Shown piece after piece: positions 44,855-54,468 of a stretch of DNA of 64,000 bases. Positions within the stretch are counted from its first letter, which is position 1. The number at the start of each line of letters is the position of its first letter. The DNA lies in the NCBI GenBank assembly GCA_027449965.1, contig DAIDKP010000015.1, positions 62,001 to 126,000 of the forward strand, read 5' to 3'. The notes beneath the pieces were generated by a model. It saw only the letters and a program-made list of their open reading frames with translations, did no database searches and had not been told where the DNA came from. Source of the DNA: Acidobacteriaceae bacterium (lineage in GTDB: Bacteria > Acidobacteriota > Terriglobia > Terriglobales > Acidobacteriaceae). A program made the translations under genes and the position numbers.

Positions 44855-44963
44855 CTGTTGTCGTCTCCACTCCTGCTTAGCATGGGCGTAAACGGCCCAT
44901 CCGCAGCGATGGTGCCAAGGGAGTACGATCTCCCATGGTTGCGGACCGGGCAGAGGGGCGACG

Positions 44964-45899
44964 ATGACAAGACGAGGATGGCAAGCCGCAACGGAAGTCT
45001 GTCGGCGCTGGGTCGAGCGGCGGATTGACTGGAACGCGCTGGCCTTGCTGGGCGATGCGCAAAGCGCCGTGACAAGCGGCGCGTGGGAACGGCCCGTGCC
45101 GAGCCGCCATCGTGCCTCGAACTGGAGTCGTTCGCGCGGCAAGCGGGTGCTCGATTGTGTGCTGGCATCGTTGCTGCTGACGTTGCTGCTGGCTCCCATG
45201 CTGCTGATTGCGCTGCTGGTCAGGCTCTCGTCGCCCGGCCCGGTGATCTATCGGCAACTGCGTGTGGGGCGCATGGGACAGGCGTTCACGATCTACAAAT
45301 TTCGCACCATGCGGCCACGACGTCTGGAGCACGCTGATGAGCCGATGTTTATGGAGGGTACAGATCGCATCACCGCGGTTGGCCACTGGCTGCGACGATG
45401 GAAGCTGGATGAGCTGCCGCAGCTTTGGAACATTCTGAAGGGTGAGATGAGCTTTGTGGGTCCGCGACCCAAGCTGGCGCATCTGGAGGCAATGGTCCAG
45501 ATGCCATATCGCCCTGGAATCACGGGCGCTGCGACGCTGGTCTTTCGCAACGAAGCAGCGATGGTGCGACCGGTGCCGCTGGCTCATCTGGAGCACTTTT
45601 ATGATCGTCGCATCAAGCCGCTCAAGGCGCGCATCGACATGCGTTACATGCGACAGGCCACGCTACGCAAGGATTTTGAGCTGCTGCTGACGGTGTTTTT
45701 CTGGATGCTGCCTGCGCGGCGGTCCATGTCCATGCACTCTGCGGTGCTCAGTCAGGTCGCGGGACAGGCCGCAAGGCCGAATGCGTCCAGTGCGGTTTCG
45801 GGCACGGTTTCGAGCACGGTTTCCATTGCCGCGCTGCCGCCGATCCGGGGCGCTGGCCACCTTCCAGTGGTTTCGCACGATTCGTCCCTGCTGTCCTGA
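44964..45899 (+). CDS. Polyprenyl-phosphate sugar-1-phosphate transferase (WcaJ/PglC-like)
   Basis: Membrane enzyme of about 311 aa that starts lipid-linked glycan synthesis by moving a sugar-phosphate to undecaprenyl phosphate. After about 55 soluble residues there is the typical entry RGKRVLDCVLASLLLTLLLA with one reentrant/TM helix, then SSPGPVIYRQLRVGRMGQ, FTIYKFRTMRP, LRRWKLDELPQLWNIL with the catalytic Asp-Glu pair, and GEMSFVGPRPKLAHL. It lacks the N-terminal four-helix and CoA-binding-like domain of WcaJ. ATG 44964 follows GAGGGG. A second polar 40-residue tail ends in a small AVSG-TVSS-TVSI repeat. Exopolysaccharide or O-antigen synthesis is likely; the partner glycosyltransferases are not adjacent. 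Confidence 0.9.
   Translation: MTRRGWQAATEVCRRWVERRIDWNALALLGDAQSAVTSGAWERPVPSRHRASNWSRSRGKRVLDCVLASLLLTLLLAPMLLIALLVRLSSPGPVIYRQLRVGRMGQAFTIYKFRTMRPRRLEHADEPMFMEGTDRITAVGHWLRRWKLDELPQLWNILKGEMSFVGPRPKLAHLEAMVQMPYRPGITGAATLVFRNEAAMVRPVPLAHLEHFYDRRIKPLKARIDMRYMRQATLRKDFELLLTVFFWMLPARRSMSMHSAVLSQVAGQAARPNASSAVSGTVSSTVSIAALPPIRGAGHLPVVSHDSSLLS
45792..45827 (+). repeat. Three 12-bp tandem units near the end of the sugar transferase gene
   Basis: GCGGTTTCGGGC, ACGGTTTCGAGC and ACGGTTTCCATT are adjacent and encode AVSG-TVSS-TVSI in the tail of the protein, outside the catalytic domain. Confidence 0.7.
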
Positions 45900-45953
45900 T
45901 TGCCACGAGCCTCCGGGCAAGCGCTGCAAACGCCGGCTCGCGGCAAAGACGGG

Positions 45954-48900
45954 CTATGCGGGGGTGTGATGGTTGCGCGTCAGCCAATAGTAAACGGCAG
46001 GCGTGACAAAGACCGAGAGTGCAACCGAGATGCTGAGGCCGCCGATGACGCCGATGGCCAACGGCTGCAGCATCTGAGAGCCAGCGCCGATGGCGAAGGC
46101 AAGCGGAAGCATTCCGCAGACAGCGGCGATGGCGGTCATGAGAATGGGGCGAAGTCGCCGCTGCGCTGCTTCCACCATGGCTTGCTCGGGTGCAACGCCC
46201 TCGGCGCGAAATTTTTCATCCGCATCCAGCAGTAGAATGCCGTTTTTTGCAACGATTCCGATGACCATGATGACGGCCATGAAGCTGGCAACGTTAAACG
46301 TGGTTCCCGTGATGAGCAAAGCAAAAACGACACCAGCAACCGAAAGCAGGGAACTGGTGAGGATGGCCGTCGGCGCGGAGAAGTTGCGAAACTCCAGCAG
46401 GAGCACGCCAAAGACCAGAACGAGTGCCAGGATCAGCACGTGGAGCAGGTCGGCAAAGGATTTCTGCTGTTCCTGATAGGTGCCACCGTACTCGACGTGA
46501 ACGTTGGAGGGCAGATGCAGGGCATTGACGGCCTGCTGCACCTTGATCATGGCGCCGCCCAGATCGGAACCTTCCAGACGCCCGGTGACGACGATGAGCT
46601 GTTGCAGATTTTCGCGGCGAATCTCGTTTTGCGGAGGAAGCTCGGTGATCTGCGTGAGTGAGCCGAGAGTTGCCGTCTGCCCGGTGGAAGAGTTGAAGAC
46701 GGTGTTCTGGATTGTCTGGAGTGAAGCGCGATTGGTCTGAGGCAGCCGGACGCGCACCGTGTACGGACGGTCATGGACGACCATGACATTGTTTGCCGGA
46801 AGGCCGTCCATGATCGCGGTCGAGTCTGCGATCACCTCCGCGGGAGTGAATCCGAAGTGACTGGCCAAAACAGGGCTGACGGCAAAACTGGTGGCCGGTC
46901 CGCTGACCGTATTGTCGATGCCGTTTTCCGTGTCCACGACACCGGGAATGGCGGCAATGGCTTTCTCCACTTTGGGGCCAAGCTGGTTGAGCAGATTTTG
47001 ATCATTGCAGAAAAGCTTGACCTGAATCGGTTCCGGAGCATCTGACAAATCCCCGATGGTGTCCTGCAGCACCTGAGTGAACTCGACATCCAGCTCCGGT
47101 TCCTCCACGTGAATCCGTCGACGCACCTCAGCCATGATCTCGTCAATCGAGCGGGAACGTTTTTTGTGGAGTTTAACGCTGAAGTCACCCGTATTGGCCT
47201 CAGTGACAGCAGCCAGACCCAGCTGTAAACCGGTGCGGCGCGAGGTGACAGCCACCTCTGGAACGGACTGGAGGATACTCTCGACGTGCTCCAGCACTCG
47301 ATTTGTCTCCGTGAGCGAGCTGCCGGAGGGCATGATGTAGTCGAGGGTAAATCCGCCCTCATCCATGGCAGGCAGCAGATCCGAGCCAAGATGGGAGTAA
47401 CAAAGATAACCGCCGCCGATGATGACCAGACAGATCGCCGCAAGTACCTGCGGACGCTTGAGGATCCAGTGCAGAGCGATGGTGTGGGCATCAAGTACGC
47501 GACGCAGCAGCGGCCCTACGTGTTCGTCACCTGCGGTGAGCGGTTGCGAGCCATCACGGTCGGCGTCGGGATCGCGGTGCGCCGAACGTGCGGAGCGAAG
47601 AATCACCAGCGAGAGCGCCGGAGTCCAGGTGAGCGCAAGCAGAAGCGAGGTGAGCAGGGCCGCGGTCATGGTGATGGCCAGAGCACGAAAGAAGGTTCCG
47701 GTGACACCGGTGACGGCGATGAGCGGGACAAAGACGACGACCGGAGTGATGGTGGATCCGATGAGCGGAACAGTGATCTCGCGGAAGGTTTTGCGCACGG
47801 CCTCGATGCGGGATTCGCCCAGATCGCGGTGGACAACGATGGCTTCGACAACGACGATGGCGTCATCAATGACCAGGCCGATGGCTGCGGCGAGGCCACC
47901 GAGAGTCATCAGGTTAAAGGACTGCCCGATGACCCAGAGGAAGAGGATGGTGACCGAGACGGTGACGGGAATCACCAGACCCGCGACGACCGAGGAACTC
48001 CAGTCACGCAGAAACAGATACAGAATGATGCAGGCCAGCAGCAGTCCGATCAGGATGGCATCGCGAACGCTGCCAATGGATTCGCGGACAAGCTGAGACT
48101 GGTCATAGAAGGGGATGAGGTGAACGCCGGGCGGAAGCTTCTTCTGCAATTCGGCGACTTTGGCGGCAACGCCGTCCGCGACAGAGACGGTGTTGGAGTT
48201 GAGCTGGCGCGTGATGCTGAGCAACACAGCGGGTTTGCCGTTGGCCGTGACGATGGTGTAGACAGGCATCGTGGCTTTTTCCACGCGGGCGATATCGGAG
48301 ATGTGAATCGGCGCACCGGAGGGAGTGGTCTTGAGCACCAGATTGCCCAGTTCAGCGGCACTGTGCGCCTGCGAGCCGACCAGACCGAGGATCAGCTCGT
48401 GATGATCCTCGTAGAGTCCGGGTGAGTCGATCAGATTGGAGGCGTCCACGCCGTTGACGATATCCGAGACGGTGATGCCGGCGGCCTGAAGAGCGCCCAT
48501 GTTGGGGATGATGTGATACTCCGGAACCTGGCCGCCCTGCACAAGGACGGTGCTCACGCCTTCGACGCGATTGAGCGGGGGCTTGAGGTCATAGGTGGCC
48601 AGCTCCCACAGGTCGGCCTGGCTGGGTATGTGCGCGGCGTGCGGATCGGTGACGAGCGCGTAACCGAGAATGGGAAAACTGGCAAAGGTCAGACGGTTGG
48701 TGGTGATGCGCACGGTGGACGGAAGCGACTGCTGCACGCGCGAGATGGCCGCGTTGACCAGCTCCAGCGTGAGCCACATGTCGGAGTTCCAGTCGAAGAA
48801 AAGACTGACCTCGGCGGAGCCGCGGCTGGTGGTGCTGCGGACGAGCTGAAGCCCCGGCACGCTGTTGACGGCGTCTTCAATGGGGCGTGTGATGGTGACC

Positions 48901-49115
48901 TGCATCTGCTCGACAGGCATGACGCCGTTGTCGATGGCGATGAGAACGCGCGGGAAGTCGGTGGTGGGAAAGACCGAGATGGGCACCTGAAATGCCGCAT
49001 AGACTCCGACAAGTGTCAGTGCAATGAGGAAGAAAAAAATGGGGAGCTTCAGGCGATTCAGCCAGAAAGCCTCGGCGGCGGATGCTCCAGCATGGGATCG
49101 GTCTGGTTTCGTCAC
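45954..49115 (-). CDS. RND efflux pump inner-membrane transporter (AcrB-like)
   Basis: Proton-driven exporter of about 1053 aa. The N-terminal TM1 (LPIFFFLIALTLVGVYAAFQ) is followed by PISVFPTTDFPRVLI and TRPIEDAVNSVPGL, standard for the porter domain. TM4 carries the paired Asp of drug-type RND pumps in GLVIDDAIVVVEA, unlike the metal-type pattern, and TM10-12 segments such as VMVIGIVAKNGILLLDA and MLPLAFAIGAGSQMLQPLAI are clear. It should form a trimer that works with the adaptor and outer-membrane factor encoded just before it. Start codon overlaps the adaptor stop by 4 bp (49112-49115). Substrate unknown. Confidence 0.94.
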   Translation of the reverse strand: MTKPDRSHAGASAAEAFWLNRLKLPIFFFLIALTLVGVYAAFQVPISVFPTTDFPRVLIAIDNGVMPVEQMQVTITRPIEDAVNSVPGLQLVRSTTSRGSAEVSLFFDWNSDMWLTLELVNAAISRVQQSLPSTVRITTNRLTFASFPILGYALVTDPHAAHIPSQADLWELATYDLKPPLNRVEGVSTVLVQGGQVPEYHIIPNMGALQAAGITVSDIVNGVDASNLIDSPGLYEDHHELILGLVGSQAHSAAELGNLVLKTTPSGAPIHISDIARVEKATMPVYTIVTANGKPAVLLSITRQLNSNTVSVADGVAAKVAELQKKLPPGVHLIPFYDQSQLVRESIGSVRDAILIGLLLACIILYLFLRDWSSSVVAGLVIPVTVSVTILFLWVIGQSFNLMTLGGLAAAIGLVIDDAIVVVEAIVVHRDLGESRIEAVRKTFREITVPLIGSTITPVVVFVPLIAVTGVTGTFFRALAITMTAALLTSLLLALTWTPALSLVILRSARSAHRDPDADRDGSQPLTAGDEHVGPLLRRVLDAHTIALHWILKRPQVLAAICLVIIGGGYLCYSHLGSDLLPAMDEGGFTLDYIMPSGSSLTETNRVLEHVESILQSVPEVAVTSRRTGLQLGLAAVTEANTGDFSVKLHKKRSRSIDEIMAEVRRRIHVEEPELDVEFTQVLQDTIGDLSDAPEPIQVKLFCNDQNLLNQLGPKVEKAIAAIPGVVDTENGIDNTVSGPATSFAVSPVLASHFGFTPAEVIADSTAIMDGLPANNVMVVHDRPYTVRVRLPQTNRASLQTIQNTVFNSSTGQTATLGSLTQITELPPQNEIRRENLQQLIVVTGRLEGSDLGGAMIKVQQAVNALHLPSNVHVEYGGTYQEQQKSFADLLHVLILALVLVFGVLLLEFRNFSAPTAILTSSLLSVAGVVFALLITGTTFNVASFMAVIMVIGIVAKNGILLLDADEKFRAEGVAPEQAMVEAAQRRLRPILMTAIAAVCGMLPLAFAIGAGSQMLQPLAIGVIGGLSISVALSVFVTPAVYYWLTRNHHTPA

Positions 49116-50383
49116 TGTTTGTCTCCGTCGGAGGAGGAGTCAGCAGCAGCGATGGTGACGGGTGTATCCGGATCGAGAGCGTAGCTGCCAACGGAGATCA
49201 CACGGGCGTTGGCTGGCAGGCCAGAGAGGATCTGCACCTGTTGCGCGTTGAGGATTCCCACCGTGACGGCATTGCGAACAGCTGTATTTTTGGGGCTTAC
49301 AAGCATGACAAAATGCGAGCCATCCTGCGCGGTTTGCAGCGCTTCCAACGGAAGGATGGTGGCATGGTCCACGGTGCGGCCTGTGATGGAGACATGCACG
49401 GGTGTTCCCGCTTTGAGCGTCTGTTGCGGATTCTCTGCGCGAACCCAGATCTCAAGGGTGGAGCTGCCTGCATCGAGCGCCGGACTGATGAGAACGACTT
49501 TAGCCGGGTAGGGATCGCTGAGTCCTGGAACCTGGAGTGCGGCTTTGGAGCCAAGTGAGATGGAAGCAGCCGCACTCTGCGCGATGTGGACCTTGGCGAT
49601 AAGCGCGTGCGTATCCATAACCGTGATGACGGGTGTGCCAGCCTGCGCGGTTTCGCCGTCGAACAGCGGCCTGTCGGTGACAAAGCCGTCGATGGGGCTG
49701 TGGATTTCGGTGTAACTCAGCATCGCTTTGGCGTTCTGGTATCTGCCGCTGGCGGATTGCAGCTCGCCGCGCGCCGCTTGAATGGCAGCCTGATGGGTAG
49801 CCGTTTCGAGCGCTTTGTAATGCGCCTGCGCAAGGTCGAGAGTCGCTTTGGACTGGAGCAGCGCATTGCGCGCAAGGTCAAGATCGCGGCCAGGAATGGC
49901 ACCTTGCTGGAAGAGTTTTTCGCGTGCGGCGACGATGCTCTGGTTCAGGTTGTAATCCGCCTGTGCCTGCTTCAGATCAAAGCCGGCGCGAGTAAAATCC
50001 TCCGGCAAAGTTGATTTCATGGATGTGTCATAGTTGGCCTGCGCGGCTTTATAGGCGCCTTCGTTGTCCTGCGCTGCGGCTGCGAGATCTTTGTTCTCGA
50101 GCGTCAGCAGAAGCTGGCCGGCGTGGACTCGGTCGCCGCGCTGAACCAGAAAATGCTGCACAGGCGAGGTGACCTTGGGCTGGATGGCTGCCATGGCCAG
50201 CGGAGTAAGCACTGCGTCGCTCTCAATCGTCTGCGAGATGCTGCCGACGGTGACCGGAGCAAGCTGCACAGAAACCTGAGGCGTGACGGCGTCTTCCCTG
50301 GTTTTGCATCCAGAGAGCAGGAGCAGCACCGCACAGGCTGTCGTGAGCGCGCGAGTCTTTGAGCGGAATGGAGTTTTACGCAT
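49112..50383 (-). CDS. RND periplasmic adaptor (membrane fusion protein), lipoprotein
   Basis: Adaptor of about 423 aa linking the RND pump with the outer-membrane channel. A lipobox is visible in the leader (AVLLLLSGCKTRED), so the mature protein should be anchored by acylated Cys. Then the lipoyl half-motif region (VQRGDRVHAGQLLLTLENKD), an alpha-helical hairpin, the second lipoyl half (IHSPIDGFVTDRPLFDGE), a beta-barrel and the membrane-proximal domain (ILPLEALQTAQDGSHFVMLV). The gene starts 3 bp after the outer-membrane factor stop and overlaps the pump gene, so the order OMF-MFP-RND is one transcript. Confidence 0.93.
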   Translation of the reverse strand: MRKTPFRSKTRALTTACAVLLLLSGCKTREDAVTPQVSVQLAPVTVGSISQTIESDAVLTPLAMAAIQPKVTSPVQHFLVQRGDRVHAGQLLLTLENKDLAAAAQDNEGAYKAAQANYDTSMKSTLPEDFTRAGFDLKQAQADYNLNQSIVAAREKLFQQGAIPGRDLDLARNALLQSKATLDLAQAHYKALETATHQAAIQAARGELQSASGRYQNAKAMLSYTEIHSPIDGFVTDRPLFDGETAQAGTPVITVMDTHALIAKVHIAQSAAASISLGSKAALQVPGLSDPYPAKVVLISPALDAGSSTLEIWVRAENPQQTLKAGTPVHVSITGRTVDHATILPLEALQTAQDGSHFVMLVSPKNTAVRNAVTVGILNAQQVQILSGLPANARVISVGSYALDPDTPVTIAAADSSSDGDKQ

Positions 50384-50386
50384 GGG

Positions 50387-51898
50387 TCACAGTTTCCCCG
50401 TGAGGATTTGAAGGTTTGCAATCGCAGTCTGATACCGCATCATCCCATCTTCCCTGGCATTTTGTGCTAGAACATACGATGCCTGTGCATCGACAACTTC
50501 CAGAACCGTGGCTTCGCCTGCCGTGTAGCGCATACGCGTCAGCCGCAGGCTTTCCTGCGCCGTGGCAACGCTGGCATCCAGTGACTGAAGCTGATCCCGG
50601 GCCACGCTTGCCTCAGACCACGCTTCGTCCGTGTCTGCGATCAGGCGTCGCTGCGTGGCGGTGAGAGCGACTTTCGCGGCGTTGCGAATGCTGGTCTTTT
50701 GCTGCACGCGATGATGCGTCGAGAACCAGTCCCACACAGGGATATCGAGCGTGGCAACGACGGCGTAACCAAGATTGCGCGTGCCGTCGGGACCGTTGAT
50801 GGCAAACTGCGGCGCATCAATGCCGTAAAAATAGTTGAGTGTGAGATCGGGAATATACGTGGCGCGTGTACCGTCCAGATCAAACTGTGCGGCGCGCAGC
50901 ATCGAAGAAGCTTCGGTCATCGAAGGGTTGTGGTTGTTGGCGTCCGTGGTGAATGTGCTTTGCGGCTCAAGCGGTGAGAGAGCCGATGGCGTTGGCAACG
51001 CATACGCCGTGTGAGGATCAGGGAAGAGCAGCACGCCAAGCTCCAGCTTTGCTTTTTCTGCGGCAAGCTCCGCGTCAGAGAGATCGCGCTTCCGCTGTTG
51101 CAACTCCAGTTCAGCTTTCAGAACGTCGGCGTGTGCGGCCTCGCGCGCGCTTTCGCGCTGCTGCGTCAGCACAAGAAAACTGTGTGCTTCCTGCACGGCC
51201 TGCTGCGCTATGACGACTTTGTTTTCTGTAGCGGAGATGTTGTAGTACAGGGCAACGACCGCAGCAACCAGGCCGCGACGAGCGACCTCAAGCTGTGCGG
51301 CTGTTGCCTGGGCAACGGCTGAAGTCTGAGCGACAGCGGCCGCCTGTTGCAGGCTCAGCGTCTCCGTGACGGCGGCCTGACTGATGTATTCGTGGGTGGC
51401 GTTGTTGGCGATGAAGCGCGGCGTCTGGTTGGCGGCAGAGAGCAGTGTGCCGGGCAGCAGCACCTGAGGCTGGGTATAGATGTACTGATTGTGGTAAACG
51501 ACACCCGGCAACAACGCGGCGATGGCGATGGAGTGATCCAGCCGCGCAACCTGATTGGCTGCGACAGCCGAGGCAAAGTTTGGCTCATTCTTTTTGGCGC
51601 GCGCAATGGCATCAGCCAGCGTGATGACCGGCGCCGGAGTGGATGGAGTTGCTCCCGTGGATTGAGATGGCGACTGCGCTGATGATCGGGCTGGCAAAGC
51701 AGCGAGGAGTTGCGCCTGTCGCTGAACGGACGGATGAAGCGATTGATCTGGCAGCGGTTGATCTGGAAGCGATTGAGCCGACGTTGCCTGGCCGGCAAAA
51801 AGCATCGCGAAAGCAAAGCAGGAAGCGATGCGCAATCGAGCGCTGCCATAGATGGGGCGATCGACAGGTGCTGGAGGAGCTGGGAAGGGATTTTGCAT
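50387..51898 (-). CDS. TolC-family outer-membrane efflux factor
   Basis: Outer-membrane channel protein of about 503 aa. A hydrophobic leader (IASCFAFAMLFAGQATSA) precedes a polar linker with a SLPDQ-PLPDQ repeat, then two structural repeats of long helices and short beta segments typical of TolC: VITLADAIARAKKNEPNFAS, LDHSIAIAALLPGVVYHNQY, ESAREAAHADVLKAELELQQ and RYTAGEATVLEVVDAQASYV. The start is uncertain; I use ATG 51898, because upstream ATGs add about 45 unlikely residues. It is the first structural gene after the two-component pair (135-bp gap, likely promoter region). Confidence 0.88.
   Translation of the reverse strand: MQNPFPAPPAPVDRPIYGSARLRIASCFAFAMLFAGQATSAQSLPDQPLPDQSLHPSVQRQAQLLAALPARSSAQSPSQSTGATPSTPAPVITLADAIARAKKNEPNFASAVAANQVARLDHSIAIAALLPGVVYHNQYIYTQPQVLLPGTLLSAANQTPRFIANNATHEYISQAAVTETLSLQQAAAVAQTSAVAQATAAQLEVARRGLVAAVVALYYNISATENKVVIAQQAVQEAHSFLVLTQQRESAREAAHADVLKAELELQQRKRDLSDAELAAEKAKLELGVLLFPDPHTAYALPTPSALSPLEPQSTFTTDANNHNPSMTEASSMLRAAQFDLDGTRATYIPDLTLNYFYGIDAPQFAINGPDGTRNLGYAVVATLDIPVWDWFSTHHRVQQKTSIRNAAKVALTATQRRLIADTDEAWSEASVARDQLQSLDASVATAQESLRLTRMRYTAGEATVLEVVDAQASYVLAQNAREDGMMRYQTAIANLQILTGKL
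51738..51782 (-). repeat. 15-bp tandem units in the outer-membrane factor gene
   Basis: AGCGATTGATCTGGC, AGCGGTTGATCTGGA and a third, diverging unit AGCGATTGAGCCGAC run from 51738 to 51782 on the plus strand. On the coding strand they give the linker repeat SLPDQ-PLPDQ between the signal sequence and the TolC domain. Confidence 0.7.
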
Positions 51899-52033
51899 CG
51901 AAGCGTTATTTCTTTGAACTCTGCACCAGAAGTTGGCGCAAACCGACAACAGACTCCGCATCCCATTATGGTGCCATAGCCGGCTTAATTTACGCTGAAG
52001 ATTACGAAATTGTAACTGGCCATGAAGCGCCAT

Positions 52034-53473
52034 TCAGCCGCTTTGTGCGCGTGGAGAAGTTGGCTGTACCGACGAAGGCTGGAGTCGTGGAAGACTGACT
52101 TCCATGGTGGTTCCTTTCTCAGGAATACTGTGCACCGTGATCATTCCCCGCGCCTGATCGACGATGGCTTTGACGATGGCCAGACCAAGACCAGAGCCGC
52201 CGGTGAGGCGACTGCGCGAGGGATCGCCACGCCAGAAACGATCAAAGATGTGCTCGATATCCTGCGGTGCGATTCCCGGTCCTTCATCATGAACGGTAAC
52301 CGTGACGCGCTCGCCATCGGGATGCACAGAGATTTGGACCGTACCATGCGGTCGGCTGTATTGGATGGCGTTGCTGAGCAGGTTTTCCAGCAGGATCTCT
52401 GCTTGAGACGGATCCATCGCAACAAAGGCCGAGTGGGCAGTCAACTGAAGATCGACCGGACGTAGTTCTGCAATCGGTACGAGTCTGTTGAGGACGGACT
52501 TCGCACTCAGAGCCAGATCGATCTCGCGAATATCTGCGGTCGTGTGGACGGAATTCTCCGCGCGGGCCAGCGTCAGCATCTGCTGCACGAGTGCTTCGAG
52601 CCGCAGAACATCGTGCTGAATATCCTGAAGGCCGGACTGATATTCCGGCTGCGACCGCGGGCGTAGTGCAAGCAGTTGCAGAGAAGATTTGACGACGGCC
52701 ACCGCGGTCTTCAATTCATGCGCGGCATCGCCGACGAAATGCTGCTGCCTGCGAAAAGACGATTCGAGACCGGCCAGAGAGCGTTCCATGGCATCGACGA
52801 CTGGCTGAAGCTCGGTCGTGTTTCGAGCGCGCGCAGGCACGGTCAGCTTCCAGCTTCCAGCGGTGATGTTGGCAGCGCCGGCAGCCAGACCTTCCAGCGG
52901 CCGCAAGGCGTTACGTAGCGACCAGAGAAGCCAGAGCGCGGATAGCACGATGACCAGCAGGCTGCTGCAGGCGTAGAAGAAAACCGTGTGAAGAATGTGG
53001 TGCCAGACATGCCCAACCGGAGCGGCATAGAGAATGCGCACGTATCGAACGACACCGCCGCCTGGCTCTCCCGCATCGATTCTGCGGTTGCCATCGAGAA
53101 CCAGAACACGGTAGCGGCGATGATGCAGAAGCGTCATGTAGAACGTTCCACTGGGCACCGTGGCGGGTGCGTCAAGCTGGTCGGCAAGCGGAGTGGCGCC
53201 GAGCAGATGGCCACCGGCATCCTGCACGCGATATTGGTCGAAGCGTGGCGAGTGGATGTCGGCAAGATCAAGCATCACGTTGTCGTCTGCGTCCTCTGCA
53301 TCCTGCACGGCACCCAGAACGGAGTCGGCGCGACCGCGGAGCATGATGTCAAATGAGTGGAAGACGGTATCGCGCTCGTGCAGGAAAGCTATGGTGGAAA
53401 GCGCGAGCGCGGAGACCAGCTCAATGAGCACGATCGCTGTCATCAACGTGCGCTGGATGGAACGCATCTTCAT
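52034..53473 (-). CDS. Sensor histidine kinase of the efflux operon
   Basis: Membrane kinase of about 479 aa with two TM helices (about 10-29 and 163-185) around a periplasmic sensor domain, a HAMP segment (NALRPLEGLAAGAANITAGS), a HisKA domain with H252 in GDAAHELKTAVAVVKSSLQL, and a HATPase_c with ENLLSNAIQYSRPHG, DEGPGIAPQDIEHIFDRFWR and GGSGLGLAIVKAIVDQARG. The type is EnvZ/QseC-like. Its start overlaps the regulator stop by 4 bp (53470-53473), and the pump genes follow downstream, so it most likely senses a pump substrate or envelope stress (inference). Confidence 0.93.
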   Translation of the reverse strand: MKMRSIQRTLMTAIVLIELVSALALSTIAFLHERDTVFHSFDIMLRGRADSVLGAVQDAEDADDNVMLDLADIHSPRFDQYRVQDAGGHLLGATPLADQLDAPATVPSGTFYMTLLHHRRYRVLVLDGNRRIDAGEPGGGVVRYVRILYAAPVGHVWHHILHTVFFYACSSLLVIVLSALWLLWSLRNALRPLEGLAAGAANITAGSWKLTVPARARNTTELQPVVDAMERSLAGLESSFRRQQHFVGDAAHELKTAVAVVKSSLQLLALRPRSQPEYQSGLQDIQHDVLRLEALVQQMLTLARAENSVHTTADIREIDLALSAKSVLNRLVPIAELRPVDLQLTAHSAFVAMDPSQAEILLENLLSNAIQYSRPHGTVQISVHPDGERVTVTVHDEGPGIAPQDIEHIFDRFWRGDPSRSRLTGGSGLGLAIVKAIVDQARGMITVHSIPEKGTTMEVSLPRLQPSSVQPTSPRAQSG

Positions 53474-54174
53474 GGAGCCTGCTCTGAATGGTGCGTGTGA
53501 GCGGGTGGATGAAGCCGATAGCCGCGCCCGCGAAGGGTCTCCAGGCGAAGAGATTGTTCAGATTCGGTCAGTTTCCTGCGCAGATTGGAGATATGCACTT
53601 CAATCACGTTGGAGTGATGTTCCCAGTTGAAATCGTAAAGGTGTTCGAGCAGCTTTTGTTTGGAGATGACAACGCGTGGCCGATGCATGAAGTACTCGAG
53701 AATGCGAAACTCCGTGGGCGAAAGCGAAATGGATGCCTCGCCCTGGGTTACGGATTGTTCCAGAGTATTCAGTTCGATGTCGCCGATGCGAAGCACGGGG
53801 TGAGACACGCCTTTGCCGCGACGGATGAGGGCTTTGGCGCGCGCAATTAGCTCGCCCAGATCAAACGGCTTGGCGAGATAGTCATCCGCGCCGTCGTTGA
53901 GCAGGCCGATAACCGAAGAAACATCGGCGATGGCGGTGAGGATGAGGATGGGCGTGTGGTCTCCGCGGCTACGAATGCTGCGCAGCACATGGACGCCGCT
54001 CAAGCCGGGAAGCATGAGGTCGAGGATGATGAGGTCGTAGCTGGCCTGTTCGGCGAAGGACGCTCCGATATCGCCGGAGTTTGCGATGTCTACAGCAAAG
54101 CCGACAGCCTCTCGAAATGCCGTGGCAAGATTTTCCGCAAGGCGGATTTCGTCTTCGATGAGCAGAACGCGCAC
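53470..54174 (-). CDS. OmpR/PhoB-family response regulator of the efflux operon
   Basis: Response regulator of about 234 aa starting at GTG 54174 (VRVLLIEDEIRLAENL), which matches the usual family start; the open frame upstream lacks a signal and conserved sequence. The receiver has D52 in LIILDLMLPGLSG and the switch Lys in YLAKPFDLGEL. The winged-helix DNA-binding domain follows (about residues 130-225: LSPTEFRILEYFMHRPRVVI, SNVIEVHISNLRRKL, TLRGRGYRLH). It should activate the efflux operon that starts with it. It is divergent from the YncE-like gene. Confidence 0.92.
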   Translation of the reverse strand: MRVLLIEDEIRLAENLATAFREAVGFAVDIANSGDIGASFAEQASYDLIILDLMLPGLSGVHVLRSIRSRGDHTPILILTAIADVSSVIGLLNDGADDYLAKPFDLGELIARAKALIRRGKGVSHPVLRIGDIELNTLEQSVTQGEASISLSPTEFRILEYFMHRPRVVISKQKLLEHLYDFNWEHHSNVIEVHISNLRRKLTESEQSLRLETLRGRGYRLHPPAHTHHSEQAP

Positions 54175-54468
54175 AAAGTGATTATCCAACGGGAAAGCTG
54201 AAGATTGGCTGAAGACGGATACGTTTGCAAAAACAAATATGCCCGCGAAAGGAGCAGAACAAGATGGGTCATGCACGGGGCAACGGTTTGGTCCGTAGTC
54301 GTCAAGCTGAACCGCTGCATGGAATTAGAAACAATTCCGGCGGGTGTATCAGCCAGGGGATTTGCCTGCGTCGCAGGAAACAAGGATCTTGCAGATGCGG
54401 AAGAAACGTTTTTTGGTTAGGCTGGTGTCCTGTCTGAGACGATGCAGGACAGTGCAAAAGGAGAAGAG

